Origin: Cerrena zonata
Lineage: Eukaryota > Basidiomycota > Agaricomycetes > Polyporales > Cerrenaceae
Assembly: GCA_038087015.1 (NCBI GenBank)
Contig: JASBNA010000024.1
Span: forward strand, 248,001-312,000
DNA: 64,000 nucleotides
Direction of reading: 5' to 3'
A program made the position numbers and the translations under genes. Every line of letters starts with the position of its first letter. Position 1 is the first letter of the stretch. A model generated the notes under the pieces. That model made no database searches and was not told the origin of the DNA. It worked only from the letters and a program-made list of their open reading frames with translations. This document shows positions 32,869 through 43,424 of the stretch, one piece after another.

Positions 32869-34669
32869 AGCTCAGGTAATTACCACGATAACTTGAGCTT
32901 CGATTGTACTTGTCCATATAATGACTGAACATCGACTTTGGAGTGAAAAAATCTTCTCTCGCAAATTTATCACGATTATTATGGTTACTGGAACCATTGA
33001 TCTTACGAGAATGGCTATAAGATGGAACATTAAATGGTTTACGAGTGTTCCTAATAAACTTAAGACCCCCATTATTCATTGGAATTGGCTTCAAGTCTTC
33101 ATTTGAAGAAAGTAAAGCATCTGCACGAGGATTATGAGGCATTCTTTGATTTGAAATATCATCATCATGAATATCCAATAAAAGATCTGCTCTTGGATTT
33201 GTAGTAAGATGACTAACCGATTTGGGTCTTGGTTTTTTCGCTTTAATCTCTTTCAAATCAGAAATGCTATCTTGAATCTCTGATTCGGTGGTATCAGTGG
33301 TAGTTATGATTGGTGTTGGTTCAGGAGATTGATGGTGATGATGGTGATGATGTTTAGGAGGAATGTATTTTGGCGTAACTGCAATTGACTCTTGTAATGG
33401 TTTATTTTCGATTTTAGGAATATCCACTTCGGGTGAAGGGGAGCTAACATTCCGATCACCAGAATCATCATCTTTCTTATTGATGGAAGAATCTGAGCCG
33501 GTATTGAAATGAAACTCATCATCATGATTCAATTCCAAGTCAAATTCGTCATTGTAGTTTTCATTATAATGATCATTATAATCATTGTAATGATTTTCAA
33601 GTTCATCTGAATCATTTTCGATTGCTTCATCATCAAAATCATAATCATAATCACTTGCCCAATCTTCCTCATCAAAAGTGAAATATTTTAAACTATTAAG
33701 TTCGAATTTGAGATTATACAAATCACGATTATTTGGATCAATATTTAAACAATAACGTAAAACTGAAAACATTTCACCAGTCATAGTAGAAAAAATATCA
33801 AATAAAGCCTCTCTATTAGCAGCAAATTGTAAAAATCTCTTATCAGAATCGTTAGCTACTTGGAAAGGATTTTTATGGAAAACCAAGGTTAATAAGATAA
33901 TACCTACGGACCATAAATCAATTTTTGAAGCGTCATAGAATTCAGATTTGACATCAAATAATTCAGGAGCCATATATCTTTCCGAACCGATATCAAATTC
34001 ACTTTTATTGGTGATTGTACGAGAGGTAGTAGCCAACCCCCAATCACAAAGTTTAATTGACCAATCTTCAGAAATCAAGATATTTTCTGGTTTCAAATCA
34101 CGATGATAAACCCCATGGGAATGACAGTATTCTAAAGCATTCAAGATTTGAAAGAAAACCTCTTTTATATCTTTCGATAAAGAGGGACCGATACCGTTTT
34201 GAATGGCCTCGTATAAATCCCCGCGAGCACAATATTCTAAAACCAAACATGAATCAAAATGATCATAAAGAGAACTAATATTTGGATGATGGCCCAAAAT
34301 CTGATGGATTTTAATTTCTTTTGAGGCTTCTTCATAAAGGGCTCTCAAGATTGAAGATTTACTTTGGATTTGTTGTTTTTTCTCCTCCTTTTGATCATTT
34401 ACAGATATGATATTTGATCTGAGTTTTGCCGGAGAAGAGGTGGCTCTTTTTGAATCTAAAGTTTTAGCTCTTGTTGTTTGAGGATTTTGAGCTTCATTTT
34501 TTTTATAATCAACTGGATAAATAAATTTAACTGCAACTAATTTATTATCAGATAAGGTATCTTTAGCAACTGAAACAAGACCATACGAGCCTTCACTTAT
34601 ATCTGCCACTTTAAGGTATCGATCATTAAGTAAAGAGCCGCTGTCATATTTTTCGTATTCATCCATCAT
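31568..34669 (-). CDS. KSP1: Ksp1, serine/threonine protein kinase
   Basis: The kinase domain covers about residues 17-345. It shows ISEGSYGLVSVAKD (glycine loop), LVAVKFIY (catalytic Lys), LVLEYCARGDLYEAI, VYHRDLKPENIL (catalytic loop), LCDWGLATT (DWG in place of DFG), GSERYMAPELFD and WSVGIILLTLVFHKNPF. A very long, Asn/Ser/His-rich disordered tail makes up the remaining two thirds, with His and Asn runs and repeated GKYIPPxxR motifs. The N-terminus and size (1033 residues) match S. cerevisiae Ksp1 (1029). That kinase acts downstream of PKA and TORC1 in filamentous growth and autophagy. STE12 lies close by, as in S. cerevisiae chromosome VIII. Confidence 0.92.
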
Positions 34670-36130
34670 TTTCCTTGGGAAAAAAATAAACTTAAATGTA
34701 AAAGGACTTAAAGTTTTAGATGAAAATAAAATGAGCCAATCAAGAACTAATTCTTGTCAAATACCAGTTTAAACCAATCTTGTATTTGGTTTAGGAATAA
34801 CAAAGTGATTTCAAACAAACAAATGAAGAAAAGGAAGAAAAAAAGTAAATGCAGACTATATATATATGATGCAATAAGTGAAGAAATGAAGTAATCGTTA
34901 AATGGACATAAAAGCTTTTGTTAATAGGATATTAAATTTTTTAAAGACAATTAATTAATGGCGATTTCAAGAAATCTTTGGTGGATCTTATCTGGAATAA
35001 GCAAGACCAATATGCTATCAAGTTCAACAACTATTCGAATAGGAATATCCGGTCCAGTTGGCAATGCAAGCGGTTGTTAGAAAAAAAAACAAAGCCAGAC
35101 CAAGTATTTGTTTAGTTGGTCCAAAGTATATCGTCACTTAGAAAAGTAAATGAAAATCCCAACTAAAAAAGAATACGCACAGAAGAATACGATATAAATC
35201 TATCTCTTCGAAACAGCTTTATCTAAGTGTACTCTTTCAAAATATATCCTTTTCAATGAAAAAAAGTTCTTTTCTCTTCTATAGCAAGGGATTCAATTTA
35301 GTTTTTTTTTTTTTTCTTTCTTTTTTGCTTTTAGATTCGATTTTTTTTTTTCTTTTTCTCTTTTTATTTGGTATGAGTTTTCTGTTTTTTTTTCCGGGTT
35401 TTTCTATAATGTGCACTCAACAGTTGTAAAGAAGACGGCGCTATGAATCACTACGCTTTCAGCTATACTTGAGTCAAAAAGGGAAATGAATGCAAGACAA
35501 TTGGCCACTGGCGACTGGATAGGACGCTCACACAACCGGCTTCAGGTATGGATTGGAAACAAACAACCGAAAAAAGGATATCTATGGAGTTTAGAAAACA
35601 AGGACCACTGTAAAAGGAAGGGCGGTTATCCAAACAAAACAAAAAAAAAAAAAAGTATGGAGACTATTCAAATGGAAAGACAACGCTAGAAAGAGATGGA
35701 ATCCAATTCTGTTGAATAAGGATCCAAAGGACACACGCACACACACTGGAAGGCAAAAGATTGATTGAATATCGATACAATTGGTGATGTATTATGCTGT
35801 AGAAGAAGAGGGTGATAAAGAACAAGTAGTGAGTAATAACCGGAATGGTTCCTCACAATAAAAATCGAACAAAAGAGAAGTTTTTGCAGATCAACGATAA
35901 GTTTTAGCGGTTTCTTTTTGTTTGTTGGGTGTATGGGTGTGCGATAATGGTGTATGGGTGTTTAGTTTTTGTGGGTACGGGTGTGTGTGCGTGACAATGT
36001 CGTGGTTTCTGGCGGGCCACGACATTTTGCCATTTCAAAAGTGAAGAGCGATTCCACTGGTAGTAGTATAGACTAGTAAACTAAGGTCAATTGCAGAGAA
36101 ACAAACGACTAGATATTGAAGAGTTTCACG
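34670..36130. other. 1.46-kb divergent KSP1/UBX5 intergenic region
   Basis: No gene is supported. It includes a long pyrimidine tract at about 35300-35395, a poly-A stretch near 35640, a short CA run near 35733, and a cluster of Rap1-like sites at 35928-35984 next to UBX5. Confidence 0.45.
35928..35984 (-). promoter_or_regulatory. Three Rap1-like sites upstream of UBX5
   Basis: On the minus strand ACACCCATACACC occurs at 35928-35940 and again at 35949-35961, exactly 21 bp apart. ACACCCGTACCCA follows at 35972-35984. The first two fit the yeast Rap1 consensus RMACCCRNNCAYY fully. The cluster is about 150-200 bp upstream of the UBX5 ATG. Binding by Rap1 in this species is inferred. Confidence 0.5.
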
Positions 36131-37609
36131 ATGGACGATAGCTTGATTACCACCTTCCTTGCCGTCACTGGAGCCAGCGACGAGTCGGTTGCCAAACAAT
36201 ATTTAGAGATCACCAATAACGATTTGGACTATGCAGTGACTTTGTATATGGAGTCCAATCCACCGGGGGCAGCACCAACATCTAACGATACCCACGGAGG
36301 GGCACGTGAGGATGACGAGGCCATGGCGCAACGGTTGCAGCAAGAAGCATATGGGTCAAACGATGATGTACGAGAAGCTGATGCTAATATTCATAGACAT
36401 GAAACCTTGATAGACTCTTTTGGAGGAGGATTCACTCCACAACCACAAATGAGTAGACCAACGGATATATTTGGCCAGGGCCGTGTTGGTATTTTCAACC
36501 AACGTTTTGATGACGAAGAAAATGCTTATTATAATAATCGAATTCAGGAACTACAGGATGATAATAGCGAGGATGAGTCTTATAATGATGAAGATGAAGA
36601 GGAGGAAGACGATGACGATGTGATGGTTTTGGATAGCGATGGTGAAGTCATTGAAACCACTAGACCACCAAGATCAAGAAGAAGAATTGCCAGAGATGAT
36701 AGAATAAATGAATTAACCTCAACCCAAAGAAGATTAGCAAACTTATTCCGTCCACCTTTTGACTTGATGGAAAGAATAGATATTGATTCTGCTAAAATCA
36801 AAGGTAGACAAGAGAAGAAATGGATCTTGGTTAATATTCAAGATAGTAGTGAATTCAGTTGTCAAGTTTTGAATCGAGATTTTTGGTCAAATTCAGCAGT
36901 TAAAAATAAAGTTAAAGAGAATTTTATCTTTCTACAGTATCAAAATGATTCTCCGAATGGGATGAGCTATACGAATTTCTACTCAACTAATGCATTCCCC
37001 CATATTTCGATTTTGGATCCTTTAACCGGTGAACGAGTATTTAAGTGGATAGATGGTGAAATACCTGATATTGAAAGTTGGATAGATGATATTGATAAAT
37101 TTTTAAATAAATTTAGTTTATTACCAAATTCAAAAAATCCAATTATTGAACATGAACATAAATTTGATCCTGATGCCTTAACTGAAGAACAACAAATTGA
37201 ATTTGCTTTGAAACAATCAATGGGTAATTCTGCTGATGATGCTATTAATATCGATGAGGATGATACTAATGATGCTGTACCGGATACCCTGGAAGATCCC
37301 TTTGATGCAATCAAGCCAGTTAATCATGAAGAACCTTCTTCCGGGAATGTCACTCGTATACAAATCAGATTTCCAAATGGGAAAAGACTCATTCATAAAT
37401 TTAATATCGATGATGATAAAGTGATCACCATTTATCAATGGTTGAAAAATGTCTTACAAAATAATGATGATGAGTATGGCTTAACTTCTCAAGATAGGTT
37501 CAACCTTTCAAATGTATCTAATAAATCTTTCAAATTAATCGAATCCCTAGACTCATCAATTGGTCAAGTTGGTTTGAAAAACGCTAGTATACTATTGGAA
37601 AAAGAATAA
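36131..37609 (+). CDS. UBX5: Ubx5, UBA-UAS-UBX adaptor of Cdc48
   Basis: The 492-residue protein has the full UBXN7-type layout. It starts with a UBA domain (LITTFLAVTGASDESVAKQY, ITNNDLDYAVTLYME), then an acidic linker ([10 protein letters not shown]) and a thioredoxin-like UAS domain (KKWILVNIQDSSEFSCQVLN, RDFWSN, FPHISILDPLTGERV). A UIM-like helix (TEEQQIEFALKQSMG) and a C-terminal UBX domain (VTRIQIRFPNGKRLIHKF) complete it. It recruits Cdc48 to ubiquitylated clients, including cullin-ligase products and DNA-protein crosslinks. Length is near the yeast protein (500). I use the ATG at 36131; the codons just upstream in frame lack an ATG. SKP1 and PEX3 are close by, as in S. cerevisiae. Confidence 0.94.
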   Translation: MDDSLITTFLAVTGASDESVAKQYLEITNNDLDYAVTLYMESNPPGAAPTSNDTHGGAREDDEAMAQRLQQEAYGSNDDVREADANIHRHETLIDSFGGGFTPQPQMSRPTDIFGQGRVGIFNQRFDDEENAYYNNRIQELQDDNSEDESYNDEDEEEEDDDDVMVLDSDGEVIETTRPPRSRRRIARDDRINELTSTQRRLANLFRPPFDLMERIDIDSAKIKGRQEKKWILVNIQDSSEFSCQVLNRDFWSNSAVKNKVKENFIFLQYQNDSPNGMSYTNFYSTNAFPHISILDPLTGERVFKWIDGEIPDIESWIDDIDKFLNKFSLLPNSKNPIIEHEHKFDPDALTEEQQIEFALKQSMGNSADDAINIDEDDTNDAVPDTLEDPFDAIKPVNHEEPSSGNVTRIQIRFPNGKRLIHKFNIDDDKVITIYQWLKNVLQNNDDEYGLTSQDRFNLSNVSNKSFKLIESLDSSIGQVGLKNASILLEKE

Positions 37610-37710
37610 TTTTTTCTTCTTTTATTTTTATTTTATATAGAAATAGATAATAATTCAATGCATTCTACACCCCTTAGTGAAACAAGATATATATGAAATA
37701 TTGTTAAAAA

Positions 37711-39252
37711 TCATGCCTCTAATCTTGGAAATTTACCCAAAGGTGGTATTTCTGGTAATACAAACCTTCTTTTTCTAGTATTTCCTTCTTCGATGTATTG
37801 AGAAGATGTAGAAGGAGGAGTGCTATATTGATTATTTTGATGACCATAAGAATATGAATTTTGAAGAAAAGGAGGAGATGTACTTATAGTTGATTGGGTT
37901 TTATTAATGGAAAGTAATTGTTTATATTTACGATCCATTAAATCATTTGGACTTAATTCTTCATCAAGCTTTGAATCCAATTCTTTTTCATATTGTTCTT
38001 TAGCAAGTTTTTCTTCTTCTTCTCTATCAAGTTGTCTGACTAATGCAACTTCTCTTTCAGTTAATTGACTAGCATCATCTTCATATTCATCATCATCCTC
38101 GGATTCTTCTTCTTCTTCATCGTCATCATCATCATAATCATATTCATCTTCATCATAAATTTCTTCTTCTGCATCCTCTTCAGCATTTACTTGAGTAATT
38201 GCAACATCTTTATTATTAGATAAACTTCTTATTGATAAAAGATCTTGATCTATTTCATTCGAGCTTAAACCAAAACAAGAATTTAATATTGTCGAATTAT
38301 CTGAGCCATGATTCCGTTGCTGGTTGTTAAACTTATTGAGATCATTTAAAATTGTTTGTTTAATATTTGTTAGTTCTATTTTATTTTTTCTAAAATAAGG
38401 ATTATCAACATCGTAATAAATATCATGATTTGATTGATATTCAGAAGAAGGTTTTAAATTATTGATACCGACGATTGATTTATTATAAGCCTTCCAATCT
38501 TTTTCAATTTGCTGATATTCATCCATATGATTAAATTCTTTATAAAGTTGATGTAATTCATTATAAGTTTCATTAATAAGTTTTTCTTTTTGAGATAATG
38601 CATGATTATAATACTGTTTCCATAAAATCATTTGATTACCACGAACATTTGATTTGATCAAATTAGTCTGATAATTATTTTCATTAGAAACTGACTTTAA
38701 ATGTTTTTCAAAAGGTTTAAAAAAATTTTTAAAATTTTTTTCAAAAGGAATTTCTTTTGATTTAGAAGAATTTACTTTAAAAATATCATCAAAATCTAAA
38801 GGAGACTGAATGTTATTAAATAATTCATTCAACTCTAACTCATATTCATCTAAATTTTCAATTATATCGATCGGATTTGATAATTTTAATTTTGATAAAA
38901 TTAAATTCTCAGTATTAATTTTAATACTTTTAATAGTTTCTAATTCAAAATTAAATATTTTAGTCCAGTTTTTATCATTTTCGCTAAATATTTTTATATA
39001 ATGATTTAAAGATGTTAATAAATGATTAATTCTTGATTTTCTTGCAACAATATATTCTTCTGATAATTGTTCAAATTCTTTTTGTAAAAGTATTTCATGT
39101 TTTTGAAGTTCTTCAGCAGAAGAAAAGGGTAGTGTCGATAAATTTTCATCTTCGAACTTCCCATTCAAAGCTTCCTGATTATCACTAGAAGCTCTAGGTT
39201 CATTTTGGGACCCTCTTCTAGAGGAATTACTTCTAGTCAGGCCAAGAGTCAT
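37711..39252 (-). CDS. Uncharacterised acidic coiled-coil protein
   Basis: The ORF of 513 residues runs from the ATG at 39252. A Ser/Arg-rich N-terminus is followed by a helical segment (about 55-115, LQKEFEQLSEEYIVARKSRI) and further Leu/Asn/Lys-rich helices. Another coiled stretch lies near 220-260 (ALSQKEKLINETYNELHQ). A pronounced Asp/Glu run precedes a charged helix (REVALVRQLDREEEEKLAKEQ), and the C-terminus ends basic then Pro-rich (RKRRFVLPEIPPLGKFPRLE). This looks like a nuclear scaffold or chromatin-complex subunit, but I do not recognise it. The frame extends 12 codons upstream without an ATG, and TTTAG before it could be a 3' splice site, though I see no matching donor. Confidence 0.6.
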   Translation of the reverse strand: MTLGLTRSNSSRRGSQNEPRASSDNQEALNGKFEDENLSTLPFSSAEELQKHEILLQKEFEQLSEEYIVARKSRINHLLTSLNHYIKIFSENDKNWTKIFNFELETIKSIKINTENLILSKLKLSNPIDIIENLDEYELELNELFNNIQSPLDFDDIFKVNSSKSKEIPFEKNFKNFFKPFEKHLKSVSNENNYQTNLIKSNVRGNQMILWKQYYNHALSQKEKLINETYNELHQLYKEFNHMDEYQQIEKDWKAYNKSIVGINNLKPSSEYQSNHDIYYDVDNPYFRKNKIELTNIKQTILNDLNKFNNQQRNHGSDNSTILNSCFGLSSNEIDQDLLSIRSLSNNKDVAITQVNAEEDAEEEIYDEDEYDYDDDDDEEEEESEDDDEYEDDASQLTEREVALVRQLDREEEEKLAKEQYEKELDSKLDEELSPNDLMDRKYKQLLSINKTQSTISTSPPFLQNSYSYGHQNNQYSTPPSTSSQYIEEGNTRKRRFVLPEIPPLGKFPRLEA

Positions 39253-39606
39253 ACTATCACCAACAGGTACTAAATGAAAAAAAAACAAAAGTGAAAATAA
39301 GTACCAACTCTATGAATAGTTGAGAAACTGTTGAAAAGAAAAGCTTTTTAGAAACTTAAAAGAACAAACACCTCGGTGACAAAGTTAAACGAAGGTATTT
39401 GTAAGTTTAAAAGGTTGTAAAACTGTATTTTCGGTTTTTTTCCTTCAGTGGTTGAGTAACTTTTTGCGATAAAAAAAATCGCCAAACGACATCCAACCAT
39501 ACTGGTAATATACTGGTCTTATACTGGTCTCTACACTAAATACAATAAAACACATATATTAGTAACGTATACATAACGTAGAAATGAATAACTCATAAAA
39601 CATAAA
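39253..39606. other. Spacer between SKP1 and the acidic protein gene
   Basis: About 350 bp, AT-rich. It holds the promoter of the acidic protein gene and the SKP1 3' UTR. I see no gene. Confidence 0.45.
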
Positions 39607-40103
39607 CTAACGATCTTCTGCCCATTCATTTTCTCTTCTAATGGCAGCTTCTTCTTCAGGACTGAAGTCATTGACTATATTAAAGGTTCTTCTTAATTCT
39701 TCGGGAGACTTATTTCTGATCATCTCAGCAACCTGTTTTACAGCCTGCATCCAATAAAGGTCTGATATTCAAGTAGTTGGCTGCCAACATAATCTCGTAT
39801 AACATTTCCTGATCAACTTTTAAGAAGTTACGATCCCATTCATCCACCGGAGCAGATTTTTTGGCATCTTCGTCGTCGTCGTCGGGGAAAAACGGTATGT
39901 TTGTGATGTTCACACCATTCCAACACTTTGGCTAAGACTGAAGATCTGACATTTGGAGTTGGAACTTCGAAATCTTCAGTTAATCCATCAGGATTCAAAT
40001 CGTTGATCATATTCTTGATCAAGATGGATTTTTCTGCAACTATGGGTTCCACTGGGAACTTTTCATCATCCAAGGAGATGATAATGACTTTTGGCGATGA
40101 CAT
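39607..40103 (-). CDS. SKP1: Skp1, SCF ubiquitin-ligase and CBF3 subunit (frame broken twice)
   Basis: Three frames together give an almost standard Skp1. The N-terminal BTB/POZ-like fold ([38 protein letters not shown]) is followed, after one shift, by [38 protein letters not shown] and [11 protein letters not shown]. After a second shift comes [20 protein letters not shown] ending [16 protein letters not shown]. The breaks are one extra A in the plus-strand A5 at 39888-39892 and one extra T in the T4 at 39736-39739. Correcting both gives about 164 residues. Skp1 links F-box proteins to cullin and is essential, so these are best read as sequence errors. PEX3 is the upstream neighbour on this strand, as in S. 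cerevisiae. Confidence 0.93.
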
Positions 40104-40182
40104 ATTGGTCTTGGAAGGTAAGAGTGGTATGTAGCAAAAGGTATTAAAAGGTGTTTGTCAACTTGAGCTTAAAGGTGCGCGA

Positions 40183-40230
40183 GCGACATTTCTTTTTTGC
40201 TGGGGTCTTCTTCGGGGAAGAAAATGTCGC
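40183..40230. other. Inverted repeat between PEX3 and SKP1
   Basis: GCGACATTT at 40183-40191 and AAATGTCGC at 40222-40230 form perfect 9-bp arms with a 30-bp loop, flanked by CGCGA and TCGCG that extend the pairing imperfectly. It lies between the PEX3 stop and SKP1 start. It could be a 3'-end stem for PEX3 or a bipartite site for SKP1. Confidence 0.5.
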
Positions 40231-40309
40231 GTGTCGCGAGGTATAATACGTCTATTATGGATACAGAATAAGATACAGAGTATACAATATACAGAATAAG
40301 CTAGAGAGA

Positions 40310-41551
40310 TTATTCAAAGTTGGAGTAGATACTAGCACTGAACTCTTCCAAGTCGTCTAAGTCATTCAAGGTATTGATGTAGATATTCCCGGTCAATTCG
40401 TGGTGGTCATATTGGGCAAAATGATTATTATCACAAATGATTCCACATTGAATTGATAATTGGGCCAAAAAATTAGCCAATTTAAACTTCTTATCGTTGG
40501 TTAATTGATTTTGTTGATGTAAGACAAACGAATCGTGATCTAAGTTGAAGAATAAGTTTGAAATTAAAGTATTTGTTGAAGAAGATATTAATTTTGAATA
40601 AATTTCCTGGAAGAAGTCATTTGAAATTAACAAGTTGGTTTCATCAATAAGTTTTAGCAAATTTGAATTTGAGTCATCTAATTCATTAACGAGTTGAGGA
40701 TTTGTATTTAATAAAGTTTCAATTAAATGATCATAATTTAAAGGAAACAATAATCCCAAGATATTTGAATTTAATACTTCCTGATTAATTTCATTCAAAA
40801 TTAATTCAAATTGTGCAATTGATAATTGAGATTTGGCATTTAAGTTTTCAAATTTTTTAATTATTAAACTTTCGATATTATCGCTTAATTTAATCCATCC
40901 ATTATTCAATAACCACCAACTTAATGATAAATATGCTTGTTCTATAAGATAATCATTATACTGGTCATTACTTGCTTCAACTTTGCCTCCGGCCATTACT
41001 ATAGCCAGTTCTAAATAAGATCTTCTTGCTAAAATATTCAATTGTAATCTAGTCAATAATAAAAGTCCACTAATCGAATGAATTAAAGTTAAAGTACGAG
41101 TTAATGTTTTAATTTTCAAATCATTCCATAATTCAACCTTGGATTTATTAATATAACTTGTTTCATTATTCATATTTTCATTTGAATGGAGTAATAAATT
41201 ATTAGCAGTCAATAATGAATCACTCATTTCTGGATTATTATTTGAATTGGATTTTCTTAATTTTAATGCATTAGTTATGCTTTCAATTGGTAGATAATCA
41301 GTGATTGGCTGGGTTAACACTGGCAACAAGGAAAGCACGGTTGAATGACAATCATTTTGTGTTTGGATAAATCTTCTTTTGATTTGTTCTTTAATAAATA
41401 ATTCTTGCTTTAATGATTTTTGGAAATCTCTTAATTTCTTAAATATAAAATGATTAATAACAAAATAAGCACTGATAGTTAAGGTGGTGGTAATGATCAA
41501 CTTTCTCTTATGACGTCTGAAAAATGACGCTAATGATGAAAAAATCGCCAT
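40310..41551 (-). CDS. PEX3: Pex3, peroxisomal membrane assembly factor
   Basis: The 413-residue protein begins with a basic patch and a hydrophobic segment (FFRRHKRKLIITTTLTISAY), the standard Pex3 peroxisome-targeting anchor. Next comes the conserved cytosolic domain with FIKEQIKRRFIQTQNDCHST, VLSLLPVLTQPITDYLPIES, ELWNDLKIKTLTRTLTLIHS and LLTRLQLNILARRSYLE. Pex3 recruits Pex19 with its membrane-protein cargo and, in yeast, Inp1 and Atg36. Length is close to the yeast protein (441). The 2.15-kb region to its right is free of genes. Confidence 0.94.
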   Translation of the reverse strand: MAIFSSLASFFRRHKRKLIITTTLTISAYFVINHFIFKKLRDFQKSLKQELFIKEQIKRRFIQTQNDCHSTVLSLLPVLTQPITDYLPIESITNALKLRKSNSNNNPEMSDSLLTANNLLLHSNENMNNETSYINKSKVELWNDLKIKTLTRTLTLIHSISGLLLLTRLQLNILARRSYLELAIVMAGGKVEASNDQYNDYLIEQAYLSLSWWLLNNGWIKLSDNIESLIIKKFENLNAKSQLSIAQFELILNEINQEVLNSNILGLLFPLNYDHLIETLLNTNPQLVNELDDSNSNLLKLIDETNLLISNDFFQEIYSKLISSSTNTLISNLFFNLDHDSFVLHQQNQLTNDKKFKLANFLAQLSIQCGIICDNNHFAQYDHHELTGNIYINTLNDLDDLEEFSASIYSNFE

Positions 41552-41678
41552 TGCTTGATAGTGATAAAGGTTTAATTAATCGTTTTCTAATGAAGTATTT
41601 CTCAAAAGACCCCATTTCGTGTAGTCGGTTTACATGTTGATAACCTGTAACTTACTGCCGAGGCTCTTTTGAGGGGTA

Positions 41679-41688
41679 GTCACGTGAC
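41679..41688. promoter_or_regulatory. E-box palindrome GTCACGTGAC upstream of PEX3
   Basis: A perfect 10-bp palindrome with CACGTG core lies 128 bp upstream of the PEX3 ATG. In yeasts this is a Cbf1 or Pho4 type bHLH site. The binder is inferred. Confidence 0.6.
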
Positions 41689-41777
41689 GGGCCACCATCC
41701 CCAACGTCAACTATATGGGCATGTCTGCTTCGTATTCCAAACTTTGATCCAATTGATTGAATTCAGCGACATCTAAC

Positions 41778-41990
41778 TGCTTTCCGTTGTCGTCAGTAGC
41801 TTTCTTGAGTAGCCTTTCGTGTCTTGAGTAACTTTCCGTTGTCTTTAGTAGCTTTCCGATATGTTTAGTAGCTTTCCGATATGTTTAGTAGCTTTCCGGT
41901 AATTTTTAGTAGTGCCTTCCGGTATGTTTAGTGGTGCCTTCCGTTATCTTAGTCTTCCGTTATCTTAGTCTTCCGTTAGTACCTGCCTTA
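41778..41990. repeat. Degenerate minisatellite with TTCCG core
   Basis: About ten imperfect units of 16-24 bp, each with a CTTTCCG or CTTCCG core. Examples are CTTTCCGATATGTTTAGTAG (two exact copies from about 41852) and CTTCCGTTATCTTAGT (two copies from about 41938). Unit length drifts along the array. Confidence 0.85.
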
Positions 41991-42523
41991 AAGCTGGCCT
42001 GCTATTGATTCGTCATTGCTTTTCACTCTAGTCAATAATCTTACTATTTGTTATTCTGCCAGTGGTTTTGATACTAGTGTTTGGTTGACTTCAGTTGACA
42101 TAAGGACCGTTATTATACTGGCTAGTTCAATCTTTTCCTCATCTTATATTTATACATAATCCACCCTTTATAAATTTAAATATGGCAGTAACAGATGCTT
42201 TCTGACGTAGTGGTTTACAATCCTTCTCTAGATGTAATATGGTGTTATTGCATCCATACTCCATCAGCCTGGCTTTGACTTTTTGAGACCTGAGGTAATG
42301 AAGATATAGTCGTGGTTCTGTGAAGGCCTACTGGGCATTGGATCGCCCGGTCTTGTTGTTCTAGTTGTAAGTCTTTAATATTGCAACAAATATTGTAAAT
42401 ACTGTGCTTAGGCTGCAAAAGAAATGTACGGGTGCGCTGAATTTTCATTTACCTAGGAGAATACTACCACCAAAGCGGATACCTTTAGAAACCCGAAAGA
42501 GACTAAGCTGGAAATACCAAGTA

Positions 42524-42594
42524 AAATGAGTAGTAGTGAAATGAGTAATAGTGAAATGAGTAGTAGTGAGTAATGTGAAATGAGTAGTAGTGAA
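42524..42594. repeat. 15-bp minisatellite AAATGAGTAGTAGTG
   Basis: Four near-identical 15-bp units with a shortened fifth unit inside. No coding content. Confidence 0.85.
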
Positions 42595-42655
42595 ACTATT
42601 ACTGTAGTTATATAAGCAAAACCAAACGAATCGTTGAACCGCCATAGCTTGTTGG

Positions 42656-42712
42656 TCATAGCTTCTCATAGTCATAGCTTCTCATAGTCATAGCTTCTCA
42701 TAGTCATAGATC
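42656..42712. repeat. 16-bp minisatellite TCATAGCTTCTCATAG
   Basis: Three exact head-to-tail copies and a partial fourth. Confidence 0.9.
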
Positions 42713-43198
42713 TCTTAAGATCATACAGAGTCCCCGGCTCTTAGCATGGTCACTCTTACCCATTTACAATTTTGCAATTTCTTCTCAATATTCCCACAGT
42801 CTACATCCCTTTCAGACACCGCCTTAGTCTCGTTAATAAACATGTGCCTTCTACAATCTGTGTTCTCTGGGATCCAGGTCCTACACCAAATCCTATATAG
42901 TAATGAGGTTTGGGGGTGTGGACCACTCGTAAACAGCACTTGTATTTTTAGTTCAAACAGGAAGCTTCGAGGAAATCTTGAATACGGATACTGTTAATCC
43001 GACCATAGTGCATGAAGCCGGTACTCATTTACATGTGAACATTAAGTGCCAACCAAACATGAAACAAGTGAAAAAAAAGGGTTATCTTTGACTCCTTTTG
43101 CAGCCGGCACCTTCGCTTACCAACTTAACATTGAGCCATATAGTACTATACAATAATACAATCAGTAACTAATATAGTAAGAACTTCAACACATTAAC

Positions 43199-43252
43199 TA
43201 ATACAATAAGTAATACAATAGGTAATACAATACAGTAATACAATAAGTAATG
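43199..43252. repeat. Tandem repeat of about 13 bp, TAATACAATAAG type
   Basis: Four units of 12-14 bp (TAATACAATAAG, TAATACAATAGG and variants) follow one another, with looser copies just upstream. Confidence 0.8.
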
Positions 43253-43424
43253 GTGAGTAGTAGAAGGAGTGCTCCTGAAACAACCCACGAGACCATTCCA
43301 CGTTGGGCCACCCGTACACCACACGCCAATACACCCAAAAGGACAAATTACGTGCATTGAACGGATGCAAACCCATTGAGCCCACATGGTGTATGAGTTA
43401 ACCATCAGAAGACCATTGGAGCAA

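Noticed and set aside
35486..35689. ORF of 67 codons between KSP1 and UBX5
   Set aside because: Low-complexity, no motif, and it sits in a promoter region with A tracts.
39253..39560. Possible upstream exon for the acidic protein gene, because TTTAG precedes the in-frame extension
   Set aside because: I found no good 5' splice site or TACTAAC branch point within reasonable distance, and a plain ATG start at 39252 is available.
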